NCBI GenBank assembly: GCA_964528645.1 | Contig: CAZGSR010000022.1 | Location: forward strand, 1 to 49,277 | Length of the DNA: 49,277 nucleotides | Direction: 5' to 3' | From: UBA5734 sp964528645 | GTDB taxonomy: Bacteria > Bacillota > Clostridia > Saccharofermentanales > UBA5734 | The notes under the pieces: generated by a model | What the model saw: the letters and a program-made list of their open reading frames with translations, nothing else | What the model was told of the DNA's origin: nothing | The model's database searches: none | Program-made: the position numbers and the translations under genes | Shown: piece after piece, positions 14,536-22,593 of the stretch | How positions within the stretch are numbered: the first letter of the stretch is position 1 | Layout of the letters: each line of letters opens with the position of its first letter

Positions 14536-16259
14536 TGTTCGGCCTCCCCCGGGACTTGCTTTTTGATCAACAGTTCCACTTCCGTTCCTTCTCCCCTGGC
14601 GCTGGTCAACGTCACATCGTGATTTTCGCCATAAATCTGGCGTACCCGGTCACGGACATTGGCTAGCCCTATGCCACTGCTCTTCTTACCAGAAGGTTCC
14701 CAGACAGACTGTTGCTCCTGGCGCGTCATGCCAATGCCGTTGTCGCGAATTTTCACCGTCACGCCGGTTTCACTGGAATAGACAAACACCTCGATCTTCA
14801 GGGCGCTACCGTCGTCCTTGAGTCCATGGAAAATGGAATTTTCGACGATCGGCTGGAGCAGCAGGCGCGGGATCAGACAAGATTCCAGACCGTCTTCAAT
14901 GAATATTTCCAGCTCGACCCCTTCATAACGAAAGCTCATCAGGTTGATGTAGTTTTGCAAATTGTCGAGTTCCACCCGGATGGGAATCATTTCGTTTTCC
15001 GATGCGATCGGTGAGCGCAAGAGCTGCATGAAACTGGCCAGCATTTTTGCCGCTCGCGTATTTTGGTTCATTTCAACCAGGCATTTGATCGAAAATAACG
15101 TATTATGCAAGAAATGGGGGTTGATTTGCAGCTGGAGGAAATCCAGCTCGTGCCTGCGTTTGATTTCCTCCTCCTGCTTGATGCGCAGGAAAAGTTCACG
15201 GATCTTGTCGACCATTTCATTATAGACTTGGCTGAAGGTATGAACCTCGACGAAAGCCTGCTGCTCTTCGACTTTTTCGAACTGAGCGGAAGAGACGCGG
15301 CTCAGTTTTTGGGCCAAAAGATTCAAAGGTCGTGACACGGCGCGGGAAATTGCCAGTGAAGTGGCAAAACCGATGATCAGGAACAAGGCCAGGACCGCCG
15401 CCAGAACAAACAGAACTGGATAATACCGGCCAAAAACCAGGGAAAAGTCCGATTCCTGGACCATGGTCCATTGAGTCTCAGCATCGTAGTAGTGCGTGAT
15501 CAACATCTGCTTGTTGAAATCGGTCCGGAAGCTGCTGTAGCCATACTGTTTGAAAAACGCTGGCATATATGTCAGCTGGGAGCCGATCAGATCCTTGGTC
15601 GGGTGGCTGATCGCATAGCCATTCTGATCGAGAATATAGACACTGTTCCCTTCTTTGACGATATCGGAATAGACTTTGAAGAACGTTCTTTCAGATGAAT
15701 TGATCAGGATCAATCCTTCGTATTCGCCATTCGAATTCCGGATCACTTTGCCATAGGATAGCATGACATTGGAACGGTTCAAGGTGTCGCCAAACCGCAT
15801 GATCCAGAATTCGATCTTGTTATTGTAAAAGTTGTCGACATACCAGTAATTGCTTTTCACATTCTGAATATCACTGGTCAGTTCATTGGTGGAGGCATAC
15901 TGAAATCCATTGCGCATCAGGATCAGAGCCGACAATTCAACATCGATGTTATCAAAATATTGGTTGAAATCAGCCACGATGGCGTCCACTTTATTGTAGG
16001 TCTGCTGGGAGGTTGTCTCATCCGAGTCGAGAAGGTCTGCTGAAGCATTGTTATAAATGGCATCGGCCATCGAAATCGCGGCCTTGTTGATGATTTTGCC
16101 CCGCTCAGCGACTTGGTTGAGCAAGTCAATCCGGGACTCACCCAGAACGTTGATAAAGACGTTCAGGGAGAAGGCAACCAGACCCACAACAACCAGCAGG
16201 AAGAGCAGGAAAGTCAATAGGTAATTCCATTGGAAAATAATGGTTTGCAACTTTTTCAT
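14532..16259 (-). CDS. YesM-type membrane sensor histidine kinase
   Basis: A sensor kinase of about 575 residues. A transmembrane helix lies near the N-terminus (LLTFLLFLLVVVGLVAFSL), then an extracellular sensor region of roughly 240 residues, a second helix (YYPVLFVLAAVLALFLIIGF), a HAMP linker, a His_kinase (PF06580-type) domain with the phospho-His in LQINPHFLHNTLFSI, and a HATPase with QPIVENSIFHGL, DNGIGM and GIGLANVRDR. It autophosphorylates and passes phosphate to the co-encoded regulator. The start is uncertain: ATG at 16259 gives a normal signal-anchor, while ATG at 16295 adds 12 polar residues; neither has a strong ribosome site. Confidence 0.9.
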   Translation of the reverse strand: MKKLQTIIFQWNYLLTFLLFLLVVVGLVAFSLNVFINVLGESRIDLLNQVAERGKIINKAAISMADAIYNNASADLLDSDETTSQQTYNKVDAIVADFNQYFDNIDVELSALILMRNGFQYASTNELTSDIQNVKSNYWYVDNFYNNKIEFWIMRFGDTLNRSNVMLSYGKVIRNSNGEYEGLILINSSERTFFKVYSDIVKEGNSVYILDQNGYAISHPTKDLIGSQLTYMPAFFKQYGYSSFRTDFNKQMLITHYYDAETQWTMVQESDFSLVFGRYYPVLFVLAAVLALFLIIGFATSLAISRAVSRPLNLLAQKLSRVSSAQFEKVEEQQAFVEVHTFSQVYNEMVDKIRELFLRIKQEEEIKRRHELDFLQLQINPHFLHNTLFSIKCLVEMNQNTRAAKMLASFMQLLRSPIASENEMIPIRVELDNLQNYINLMSFRYEGVELEIFIEDGLESCLIPRLLLQPIVENSIFHGLKDDGSALKIEVFVYSSETGVTVKIRDNGIGMTRQEQQSVWEPSGKKSSGIGLANVRDRVRQIYGENHDVTLTSARGEGTEVELLIKKQVPGEAEH

Positions 16260-16337
16260 GTGCTTTGGATACCGTTCTGCCCATTGCCCTGTCATAACGA
16301 GTGATACAATCTGTCAAGGCTGCTACTGTTTCAAATG

Positions 16338-16346
16338 ATCATAGCA
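16338..16346 (-). promoter_or_regulatory. Extended -10 promoter of the kinase-regulator genes
   Basis: On the minus strand TG-C-TATGAT forms an extended -10 about 45 bp before the first possible kinase start. A TTGACA also occurs closer to the gene (16317-16322), but without a good -10. An ATGTCAA half-like box at about 16353-16359 could allow autoregulation. Confidence 0.4.
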
Positions 16347-16381
16347 TTTTCATTGACATAGAAAAAAGTGGTCCGCATAAA

Positions 16382-16417
16382 AAACCAGGTACTGCCTCAG
16401 AAAGGAGTACCTGGTTT
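16382..16417 (-). terminator. Rho-independent terminator after cysteine synthase
   Basis: A perfect 12-bp stem (AAACCAGGTACT / AGTACCTGGTTT) with a 12-base loop. On the minus strand it runs into a T-run (TTTTTTATG). It lies about 50 bp after the cysteine synthase stop and insulates the kinase promoter from read-through. Confidence 0.85.
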
Positions 16418-16469
16418 GGTTCAAGCAGGATTGGGTTGAATATCCGGCTGGATCTTCAGCTAGCTCCCC

Positions 16470-17405
16470 TCATCCCTCCTGAAACAGCGGCGTCGACAGA
16501 TAGCGCTCGCCGTTATCGGGCAGCAGGACGACGATGGTCTTGCCGGCATTTTCGGGACGCAGGGCGATCTGGGTGGCGGCGTAGGCGGCGGCGCCGGAGG
16601 AGATGCCAACGAGCAGGCCCTCGGTGCGGGCCAGGGCGCGGGAAGTCTCAAAAGCCTGGTCGTTACTGACCTGGAAGACCTCGTCGACAAAGTTACCGTT
16701 GTAGTTTTTCGGCACAAAACCGGCGCCAATGCCCTGGATTTTGTGCGGACCTTTGGGCCCACCGGAGAGAACGGGGGAATCAGTCGGTTCGACGGCGATG
16801 ACTTGGACATTGGGCTTTTTGGCCTTGAGGACTTCGCCGACGCCGGAGATGGTGCCGCCGGTACCGACGCCGCCGATAAAGATGTCGACTGCACCGTCGG
16901 TATCGCGCCAGATTTCCTCAGCGGTGGTGCGGCGGTGGATGTCCGGATTGGCCGGATTTTCAAACTGCTGCGGCACATAGGAACCGGGGATCTCTGCAGA
17001 CAGCTCCTGGGCTTTCCGGATCGCGCCGCTCATGCCTTCACTGCCGGGGGTGAGGACGAGCTCGGCGCCGTAGGCTTTGAGCAGGTTTCTGCGTTCGATG
17101 CTCATGGTGTCGGGCATGACCAGGATCAGGCGGTACCCTTTGGCTGCGGCGGCAAAGGCGAGGGCGATGCCGGTGTTGCCACTGGTCGGTTCGATGATCG
17201 TAGTACCCTCCTTGATCAGGCCGGCCTTTTCGCCCGCGACGATCATGGCATTGCCGATGCGGCATTTGACGCTGCCGGATGGGTTGAAATATTCAACTTT
17301 GGCGATCAGACGGGCTGCAATGCCGTTTTTCTGATTGTAGTGGGTCAGCTCGACGAGCGGGGTGTTGCCGATCAGTTCGGTCATCGACTGGGCGATCTTG
17401 GCCAT
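16470..17405 (-). CDS. cysK: Cysteine synthase A (O-acetylserine sulfhydrylase)
   Basis: A 311-residue PLP enzyme that makes cysteine from O-acetylserine and sulfide. The PLP lysine is K47 in NPSGSVKCRIG, the same VKCRIG form as in E. coli CysK. The substrate loop is PTSGNTGIAL, and MSIERRNLLKAYGAELVLTPG follows as in the family. Length is normal. GGAGG stands before ATG at 17405. The upstream AT-rich stretch (17447-17470) contains a TATAAA-like -10 and a loose CCTA/TAGG dyad that could bind a cysteine regulator. It has its own terminator, so it is a separate unit, though it neatly follows a sulfur-scavenging operon. Confidence 0.95.
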   Translation of the reverse strand: MAKIAQSMTELIGNTPLVELTHYNQKNGIAARLIAKVEYFNPSGSVKCRIGNAMIVAGEKAGLIKEGTTIIEPTSGNTGIALAFAAAAKGYRLILVMPDTMSIERRNLLKAYGAELVLTPGSEGMSGAIRKAQELSAEIPGSYVPQQFENPANPDIHRRTTAEEIWRDTDGAVDIFIGGVGTGGTISGVGEVLKAKKPNVQVIAVEPTDSPVLSGGPKGPHKIQGIGAGFVPKNYNGNFVDEVFQVSNDQAFETSRALARTEGLLVGISSGAAAYAATQIALRPENAGKTIVVLLPDNGERYLSTPLFQEG

Positions 17406-17535
17406 GGTTTTTCCTCCTGTGCTGGGTTTGTATGCGTGCTTCGTTTAAATCCTACTATTTATATAGGTTATAAGGGCATAATAAATCGGTCGGACTCTTT
17501 TGTCAAGCTTGATTTTAAAAGGTTTCAATTGGGTT

Positions 17536-18249
17536 TCAGTTGTTGGCTGCGGTCGGTTTGAATCGGATCCGGGTCACACTGTAGATCGACCAGTGGCCAG
17601 ACCAGGGCCGGGTCAGGGCCCAGTGGTCGATGAAACGGACATTCTCACTCCAGCCGTCATGCACCTGCCAGAGGTGGCGTTGACGATGATTGGTCTGCTG
17701 CGTCGAGTCCTGCCAGAGCTGGTACCCCATCACCGTAACTGTGTGGCGGCGATAATGGCCGAAGGCAAGATTCATCAGCACCGGTCGTCCTGCGTCCAGT
17801 TCGCGGCTGATTTGATGTGCTGATAGAAAGAGCGTCGAACCAGCCTGACCTTGCAGCTGATACAGGTGAAACAAGTGCCGGACGATGCTGCCTATGCGCA
17901 AAGGATTGGTCCGGCCACGTTTGGGCCGGTAGCCATGACGGGCGGCGATTGATTCGACCTGGTCGAATAGGTTGCGGGTGTCATCCGGGATTGGCGATGG
18001 TTCAGCTTGTTGCCTGATGTGGCGAAACACAGTCGTCAAGGCTGTGATCGTGCAGCAACCGATACCGGGGCGAAAATCATTCATCAGGAGAGGGCGATCG
18101 TTGGCTAGCAGGTTCACTTCACGAACCAGCTGCCATTTGCCCCCCAAGCGGGCATTGAAGCAAGATTCATCCGGCCTTGCCAGGACATAGCCAGCCAGCA
18201 GACCCGGGCAGAGGTGCTCGCGATGAATGTCTGGTTTCTTACGTTCCAT
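17536..18249 (-). CDS. C39-like (papain-fold) peptidase family protein
   Basis: A 237-residue protein resembling the Peptidase_C39_2 family. The probable catalytic Cys is in GIGCCTITALT (C65 or C66) and the probable His is H169 in YRRHTVTVMGY, a typical His-x-V-x-V-x-G-Y block. An Asp near HDGW (D198) completes the site. No signal peptide or membrane segment is seen, so it should be cytoplasmic, unlike many C39-like proteins. It is upstream of cysK on the same strand but 130 bp away, so co-transcription is doubtful. The substrate is unknown and it could be an inactive relative. Confidence 0.7.
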   Translation of the reverse strand: MERKKPDIHREHLCPGLLAGYVLARPDESCFNARLGGKWQLVREVNLLANDRPLLMNDFRPGIGCCTITALTTVFRHIRQQAEPSPIPDDTRNLFDQVESIAARHGYRPKRGRTNPLRIGSIVRHLFHLYQLQGQAGSTLFLSAHQISRELDAGRPVLMNLAFGHYRRHTVTVMGYQLWQDSTQQTNHRQRHLWQVHDGWSENVRFIDHWALTRPWSGHWSIYSVTRIRFKPTAANN

Positions 18250-18281
18250 GTGCGAATCTAAAGCCTCCGGCGGATCGTTTT

Positions 18282-18308
18282 AGAGGGTTGATTTGCCTTG
18301 CACCCTCT
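18282..18308. repeat. Small inverted repeat in divergent gap
   Basis: AGAGGGT and ACCCTCT form a perfect 7-bp inverted repeat with a 13-base centre, upstream of the C39-like gene and the DUF4332 gene. The role is unclear; it may be an operator or leader stem-loop. Confidence 0.3.
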
Positions 18309-18425
18309 AGTATTCCACAGTCGCCAGGTGACAGCAAATGTCACAACGAATGAATTGACGTTGAACCACAAGAGGACTAACCTGAAAGTAGAACCCTTAT
18401 TTTTTTACATGAAAGGAGTTTGAAT

Positions 18426-18830
18426 ATGACAAAATTAACCGAAATCGAAGGGATTGGCGAATCTTATGCGGCCACACTGGAGGCCAACGGGATCTCGTCG
18501 ATTGAAAACCTCCTGGACACCTGCAAATCAAGAAAAGGCCGTGATAATCTGGCTGAGAAATCTGGCATTTCGGGCAAGTTGATTCTGAAATGGACCAACC
18601 GGGCTGACCTGGCTCGTGTCAAAGGCATCGGTGGTGAATATGCCGATCTTCTCGAAGCGGCTGGGGTCGACACGGTGCCCGAACTGGCAACCCGTAAACC
18701 TGCCAATCTCGCTGCCAAACTCCACGAGGTCAACGAAGAGAAGAAACTGGTCCGCAAGCTGCCAACTGAAAACCAAGTCGAAGGCTGGGTCGCCCAGGCC
18801 AAGGAACTGCCTCGCGTCATCGAATATTAA
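18426..18830 (+). CDS. DUF4332 domain protein
   Basis: A small soluble protein of 134 residues matching the DUF4332 pattern, a helix-hairpin-helix-like fold. It has two similar halves: LTEIEGIGESYAATLEANGI near the start and ARVKGIGGEYADLLEAAGVD near residue 60. Such GIG motifs resemble DNA-binding HhH modules, but the function of the family is not established. The ATG at 18426 follows AAAGGAG at good spacing. It is monocistronic, with a strong terminator after it. Confidence 0.85.
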   Translation: MTKLTEIEGIGESYAATLEANGISSIENLLDTCKSRKGRDNLAEKSGISGKLILKWTNRADLARVKGIGGEYADLLEAAGVDTVPELATRKPANLAAKLHEVNEEKKLVRKLPTENQVEGWVAQAKELPRVIEY

Positions 18831-18851
18831 GATCCTGCCGCTTTAAAAGAC

Positions 18852-18890
18852 AAAGGCCGTTTCCGAAGACAATCGGAAACGGCCTTTTTT
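18852..18890. terminator. Bidirectional Rho-independent terminator
   Basis: A perfect 15-bp stem (AAAGGCCGTTTCCGA / TCGGAAACGGCCTTT) with a 6-base loop and a T-run on the plus side. It ends the DUF4332 gene and probably also the convergent DMT transporter gene. Confidence 0.92.
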
Positions 18891-18917
18891 ATGCACTTTT
18901 ATCCAGCTAAGCAGCTG

Positions 18918-19796
18918 TCAAGGGCTGACCGGCTGGCGCAAGCGTTCAAGGTTAAGGTACAGGATCGAGCCGAGGACTATTACCGCCCCCAGTCCAGCCA
19001 GATAGCCAGGGACTTCACCCAGAACCAGGAAAACCCAGACCGGATTGGCTATCGGTTCGAGCAGTGCCAGCAGATTGGCCGAGAGCGGTCGGGTCAGGCG
19101 AATGCCGATCCCGAACAGGAAATAGGCCAGGCCGAGCTGGAAAAATCCCAGGATGAGAATGGCCAGGATCGAAGGGGCCGTTACATCGCGGACTTGCAGC
19201 AGCATGGGCAGGCCGATCAGAAAGGTTGTCACCTGGCCGATAAAAATCGACAGAGGCGTGTCACATTCCGGCCGACTGTTCAACAGGAAAACCAGGCCAA
19301 ACGTCACGCCCGTACCCGTGGCAATCAGATTGCCTAATAAACTGCCGGGCGAAAGATCATCGAGGAAAAACAAAATGATGCCTGCCAACGCAAGGCCGAG
19401 GGCGATGGTTTCCCGCCGCGTCGGCCGGTAGTGGTAGAAAATTGCGCCAAATATGACCACAAACAGCGGCGAGGCATACTGGAGCATGATCGCATTGGCG
19501 GCAGTCGTCATCTTGTTGGCAATGATGAATCCCGTCTGGGTCAACATCAGGGCCAGTCCGGAGATGAGCGTGGTCCAGTTGAAACGGCGCAGCAGACGCT
19601 GACGGTAGGCAGCCACAAAGACCAGGGCAGCAATCAAGCTCCTGGCCGAAGCGATCGCCAGCGGATGCCAGGGGATGTATTTGACCAGCAGCCCCGCCAG
19701 ACTCCAAAGCAGCGCCGCGGCCAGAATCAGGAACGGCCCGGCCTTGGCTGGGAGCGTTTTCGTGGGTGCCGGTTGTTTGGTGGTGATTTCAGACAT
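18918..19796 (-). CDS. DMT-superfamily transporter (two EamA domains)
   Basis: A membrane protein of 292 residues with about ten helices arranged as two EamA repeats. The first covers roughly residues 20-145 and the second 155-285 (LEPIANPVWVFLVLGEVPG near the end is typical of the second repeat). Family members export amino acids or other small metabolites. The substrate is not predictable. The ATG at 19796 has AAAGGGG upstream; an in-frame start at 19847 has no such site. It is monocistronic, with the tandem structured repeat element upstream. Confidence 0.88.
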   Translation of the reverse strand: MSEITTKQPAPTKTLPAKAGPFLILAAALLWSLAGLLVKYIPWHPLAIASARSLIAALVFVAAYRQRLLRRFNWTTLISGLALMLTQTGFIIANKMTTAANAIMLQYASPLFVVIFGAIFYHYRPTRRETIALGLALAGIILFFLDDLSPGSLLGNLIATGTGVTFGLVFLLNSRPECDTPLSIFIGQVTTFLIGLPMLLQVRDVTAPSILAILILGFFQLGLAYFLFGIGIRLTRPLSANLLALLEPIANPVWVFLVLGEVPGYLAGLGAVIVLGSILYLNLERLRQPVSP

Positions 19797-19970
19797 GGTG
19801 TGCAGCCCCTTTTTGTCATCGTTTTGCTTGCTGGATTGTGATTGCATGCCAGGCTAGTCGATTGTCTAACGGTCATCCTAGCCTTTTTGCCTGCACCTGT
19901 CCAGAGCAGATCGGTGCGGGTGCGGCGCTTGGGCAGGGGTGGCACTGTGTGCGGAATGTTCACGATTTGG

Positions 19971-20198
19971 GGTCGGTCCACTTATTGGGAAAATCCGAAA
20001 GGCTCTTGTGAAGCATACAGCCGCAGCAGATTGACGCCTCGTCGAAAATGTTCCAAAAAAGAGCTCCGACCTAGCGGCGGAAATTTCCTTTGCTAGGTCG
20101 GAGCACTTCTTGGGAAGATCTTTGCTTGATCTAGAGAAACCTACAGCCGCAGTCGTCCTCGCGCCTCACGGAGTTGTTGCCGTTTTGGTGCACCGACC
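19971..20198. repeat. Two tandem ~100-bp structured units
   Basis: Unit 1 (19971-20071) and unit 2 (20096-20198) each start with GGTCGGnnCACTT and end with CCGACC. Each contains TTGGGAA, an 11-bp core TACAGCCGCAG at the same offset (20016-20026, 20142-20152), then CGCCTC and TGTT(G)CC. The units are about 125 bp apart start to start. The inverted ends mean each unit can fold alone, and the end of unit 1 with the start of unit 2 forms the terminator hairpin. Confidence 0.6.
20055..20104 (-). terminator. Terminator hairpin downstream of leuD
   Basis: A perfect 13-bp stem (GCTCCGACCTAGC at 20063-20075 with GCTAGGTCGGAGC at 20092-20104). The loop contains the palindrome GGAAATTTCC. On the minus strand it is followed by CTCTTTTTT, giving a normal intrinsic terminator about 220 bp after leuD. 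It is built from the junction of the two tandem repeat units. Confidence 0.7.
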
Positions 20199-20324
20199 CC
20201 AATCGTGGAACATTCCATCCAAGGTGCCAGACATTCGGCCAAAGGTGGCCTTGTTTCCGGAAAATGGGTCTGACCTGCAGCCATCACAGGTACTTCGCAA
20301 GTTTTTCACCAGTCAAAACAGGAC

Positions 20325-20939
20325 TCAGGACACTTTCGCGGCTTTTTTCACGACCGGGTGGGCAGCTTCGTAGGCGGTGATCTTGTCTTCTTTCAAGAGG
20401 GTCAGGCTGATGTCGTCGTAGCCGTTCAGGAGCTTGGTGGTGTTAAACTCATCGAGCTCGAAGGTGTAGGACAGGCCGTCGGCATCGCTCACGGTCTTGG
20501 CGGCGAGGTCGATTTCGAGCGTGTAGCCGGGCTTGGCAGCGACGCGCTGGAAGATCTCATCGACTTGCTCGGCGCTGAGGCGGATCGGCAGGATGCCGTT
20601 ATTGAAGCAGTTGTTGTAGAAAATGTCGGCGTAGCTGGGGGCGATGATGGCGCGGAAGCCGTAGTCGAGCAGGGCCCAGGGGGCGTGCTCGCGGGAGGAG
20701 CCGCAGCCGAAGTTGGCGCGGGAGACGAGGATGCTGGCACCCTGGTAGCGGGGCTTGTTCATCTCGAAGTCAGGCTTGAGGTTGCCGTCGTCATCGAAGC
20801 GCAGTTCGAAAAAGACGTACTGGCCAAATCCACTGCGCTCGATGCGCTTCAAGAATTGCTTGGGGATGATGGCATCGGTATCGACATTGTTCTGGTCAAG
20901 CGGGGCGACCAGGCCATTGAGTTTGACGAAAGGTTCCAT
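20325..20939 (-). CDS. leuD: 3-isopropylmalate dehydratase small subunit
   Basis: A 204-residue small (swivel) subunit of isopropylmalate isomerase in leucine synthesis; it partners the large Fe-S subunit encoded just upstream. Family blocks visible are NVDTDAIIPKQFL, GQYVFFELRF, ILVSRANFGCGSSREHAPWA and FYNNCFNNGILPI. Length is normal for the bacterial LeuD type. It starts 27 bp after leuC, with GGAGG in between. No leuA or leuB is in the window. Confidence 0.96.
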   Translation of the reverse strand: MEPFVKLNGLVAPLDQNNVDTDAIIPKQFLKRIERSGFGQYVFFELRFDDDGNLKPDFEMNKPRYQGASILVSRANFGCGSSREHAPWALLDYGFRAIIAPSYADIFYNNCFNNGILPIRLSAEQVDEIFQRVAAKPGYTLEIDLAAKTVSDADGLSYTFELDEFNTTKLLNGYDDISLTLLKEDKITAYEAAHPVVKKAAKVS

Positions 20940-20966
20940 GGATGTTCCTCCTCTTCTTCTTTTCGC

Positions 20967-22361
20967 TTAGAATGTCCGCACGTCGACGAAATGGCCGGCG
21001 ATGGCAGCGGCGGCAGCCATTTCCGGGGAAACGAGGTGGGTGCGGCCACCGCGGCCCTGGCGGCCTTCAAAGTTGCGGTTTGAAGTCGAAGCGCAGCGCT
21101 GGCCAGGCTGGAGGACATCGGGGTTCATGGCCAGGCACATGCTGCAGCCAGGCTGGCGCCATTCAAAACCAGCTTCGATGAAGATCTGGTCGAGGCCTTC
21201 AGCTTCGGCCTGTTTCTTGACCTGGACGGAGCCTGGGACAACCAGGGCAGTGACGTTGGGGCTGACTTTGCGGCCCTTGGCGATCGCAGCGGCGGCACGC
21301 AGGTCTTCGATGCGGCCATTGGTGCAGGAACCGATGAACGCGTAGTCGATCGCGATGTCTTTCATCGGGGTACCAGCGACCAGACCCATGTAGTCGAGGG
21401 CGCGCTGGGCAGCCTTTTGCTTGTCCGGATCAGAAAAGTTCTCCGGATAGGGGACGACGTCCTCGATCGAGGCGCCCATGCTGGGGCTGGTGCCCCAGGT
21501 GACTTGCGGCGCGAGGGCAGCGGCGTCGAATTCGACAACCTTGTCAAAAACGGCATCGGCATCGGTGTAGAGCTTTTTCCATTCGGTAACGGCGGCCGCG
21601 AAGGCATCACCCTGCGGTGCATAGAGGCGTCCCTTCAGGTAGTCAAAGGTCGTCTGGTCGGGGGCGATCAGGCCGGAACGGGCGCCGGCTTCGATCGCCA
21701 TGTTGCAGACGGTCATGCGTTCTTCCATGGTCAGCTTACGGATGGCTTCGCCGGTGAATTCCATGACATAGCCGGTGCCAAAATCGGTGCCATTCTGGCT
21801 GATGACGCCGAGGATGATGTCCTTGGCGGTGACGCCTGTACCGAGGGCCCCGTTGACCTTGATGTTCATCGTCTTGGACTTTTTCTGTGGCAGGCACTGG
21901 GTGGCCAGGACGTGTTCGACTTCGCTGGTGCCGATGCCAAAGGCCAGGGCACCAAAAGCGCCATGGGTGGCGGTGTGGCTGTCGCCACAGACGATCGTGT
22001 TGCCGGGCAGGGTCAGGCCGAGTTCCGGGCCCATGACGTGGACGACACCCTGGTATTCACTGTCAATGCCGAACAAGGTGACGCCGGTTTCGGCACAATT
22101 GTTGGCCAGAGTCTCCATCTGGAGCTTGGAAATCGGGTCCTTGACGTTGTTGCGGTCGAGCGTCGGGATGTTGTGGTCCATGGTCGCGTAGGACAAGTCT
22201 GGGCGGCGGACCTTGCGGCCAGCCAGCTTGAGACCTTCGAAGGCCTGCGGCGAGGTGACCTCGTGCAGCAGGTGCAGGTCGATGTAGATCAGGTTCTGAC
22301 CTTCACTGGAGTCAACCAGGTGCAGGTCCCAGATTTTTTCATAAAGTGTTTTTCCTGGCAT
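20967..22361 (-). CDS. leuC: 3-isopropylmalate dehydratase large subunit
   Basis: A 464-residue aconitase-family enzyme that converts 2-isopropylmalate to 3-isopropylmalate with LeuD. 4Fe-4S ligands are visible in GSCTNGR and PGCSMC. Other markers are GDSHTATHGAFGALAFGIGTSEVEH and DHNIPT. I chose the ATG at 22361 because AAGGAG lies upstream and MPGKTLYEKIWDLHLV is the usual N-terminus; extending the frame to 22523 would run through the promoter. Confidence 0.96.
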   Translation of the reverse strand: MPGKTLYEKIWDLHLVDSSEGQNLIYIDLHLLHEVTSPQAFEGLKLAGRKVRRPDLSYATMDHNIPTLDRNNVKDPISKLQMETLANNCAETGVTLFGIDSEYQGVVHVMGPELGLTLPGNTIVCGDSHTATHGAFGALAFGIGTSEVEHVLATQCLPQKKSKTMNIKVNGALGTGVTAKDIILGVISQNGTDFGTGYVMEFTGEAIRKLTMEERMTVCNMAIEAGARSGLIAPDQTTFDYLKGRLYAPQGDAFAAAVTEWKKLYTDADAVFDKVVEFDAAALAPQVTWGTSPSMGASIEDVVPYPENFSDPDKQKAAQRALDYMGLVAGTPMKDIAIDYAFIGSCTNGRIEDLRAAAAIAKGRKVSPNVTALVVPGSVQVKKQAEAEGLDQIFIEAGFEWRQPGCSMCLAMNPDVLQPGQRCASTSNRNFEGRQGRGGRTHLVSPEMAAAAAIAGHFVDVRTF

Positions 22362-22452
22362 AAGGGGATCTCCTTGCTGATCGGATGTTGCCGTTTTTTT
22401 GCAAAACAGGCTTGTCGCGGTTGCAATCGTTTTTTGATTGATACATTCTAAA

Positions 22453-22481
22453 ATTATAGGTTCGGCCCCATTTTCCGGCAA
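22453..22481 (-). promoter_or_regulatory. leuCD promoter
   Basis: On the minus strand TTGCCG (22476-22481), a 17-bp spacer and a perfect TATAAT (22453-22458). The leader is about 85 bases and holds a short CAATC/GATTG hairpin. No T-box or leader peptide with Leu codons is seen. Confidence 0.65.
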
Positions 22482-22593
22482 GTCAAAGGACACGTGGAAA
22501 ACCCAACGATTACTGACTTGCATGGCACCAGAAGACTAAAAGTCCGACTGTTTTGCCTCGTTTTTGCCAAAGATAGACCTGCGGAGGTGCAGC

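Larger units (their letters stand above)
19953..20216. repeat. Outer inverted repeat pair around the tandem units
   Basis: Arms at 19953-19981 and 20188-20216 (29 bp each) are reverse complements apart from one mismatch and one single-base shift: both begin GGAATGTTC and contain GGGGTCGGT. They bracket two internal direct units and a terminator-like hairpin. This could be a non-autonomous mobile element or a large folded RNA. No clear target-site duplication is visible. Confidence 0.55.
19797..20324. other. Gene-free gap holding a tandem structured element
   Basis: About 530 bp without a supportable coding region lie between the DMT transporter and leuD. The main content is a pair of ~100-bp repeat units with inverted ends (19971-20198), a terminator hairpin and flanking 29-bp inverted repeats. 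The first ~100 bp next to the transporter must contain its promoter, but no clear boxes are visible. Confidence 0.6.

Noticed and set aside
17261..17285. Unusual Cys after the PLP Lys in cysteine synthase (SVKCRIG)
   Set aside because: The same VKCRIG sequence is normal in CysK-type enzymes, so it is not a defect.
22362..22458. T-box or leucine leader-peptide attenuator before leuC
   Set aside because: The leader is only about 85 bases, lacks the T-box consensus, has no run of Leu codons and shows no terminator hairpin.
22362..22523. Longer N-terminus for leuC
   Set aside because: It would run through a TTGCCG/TATAAT promoter, and leuC homologs start at MPGKTLYEKI-like sequences with AAGGAG before them.
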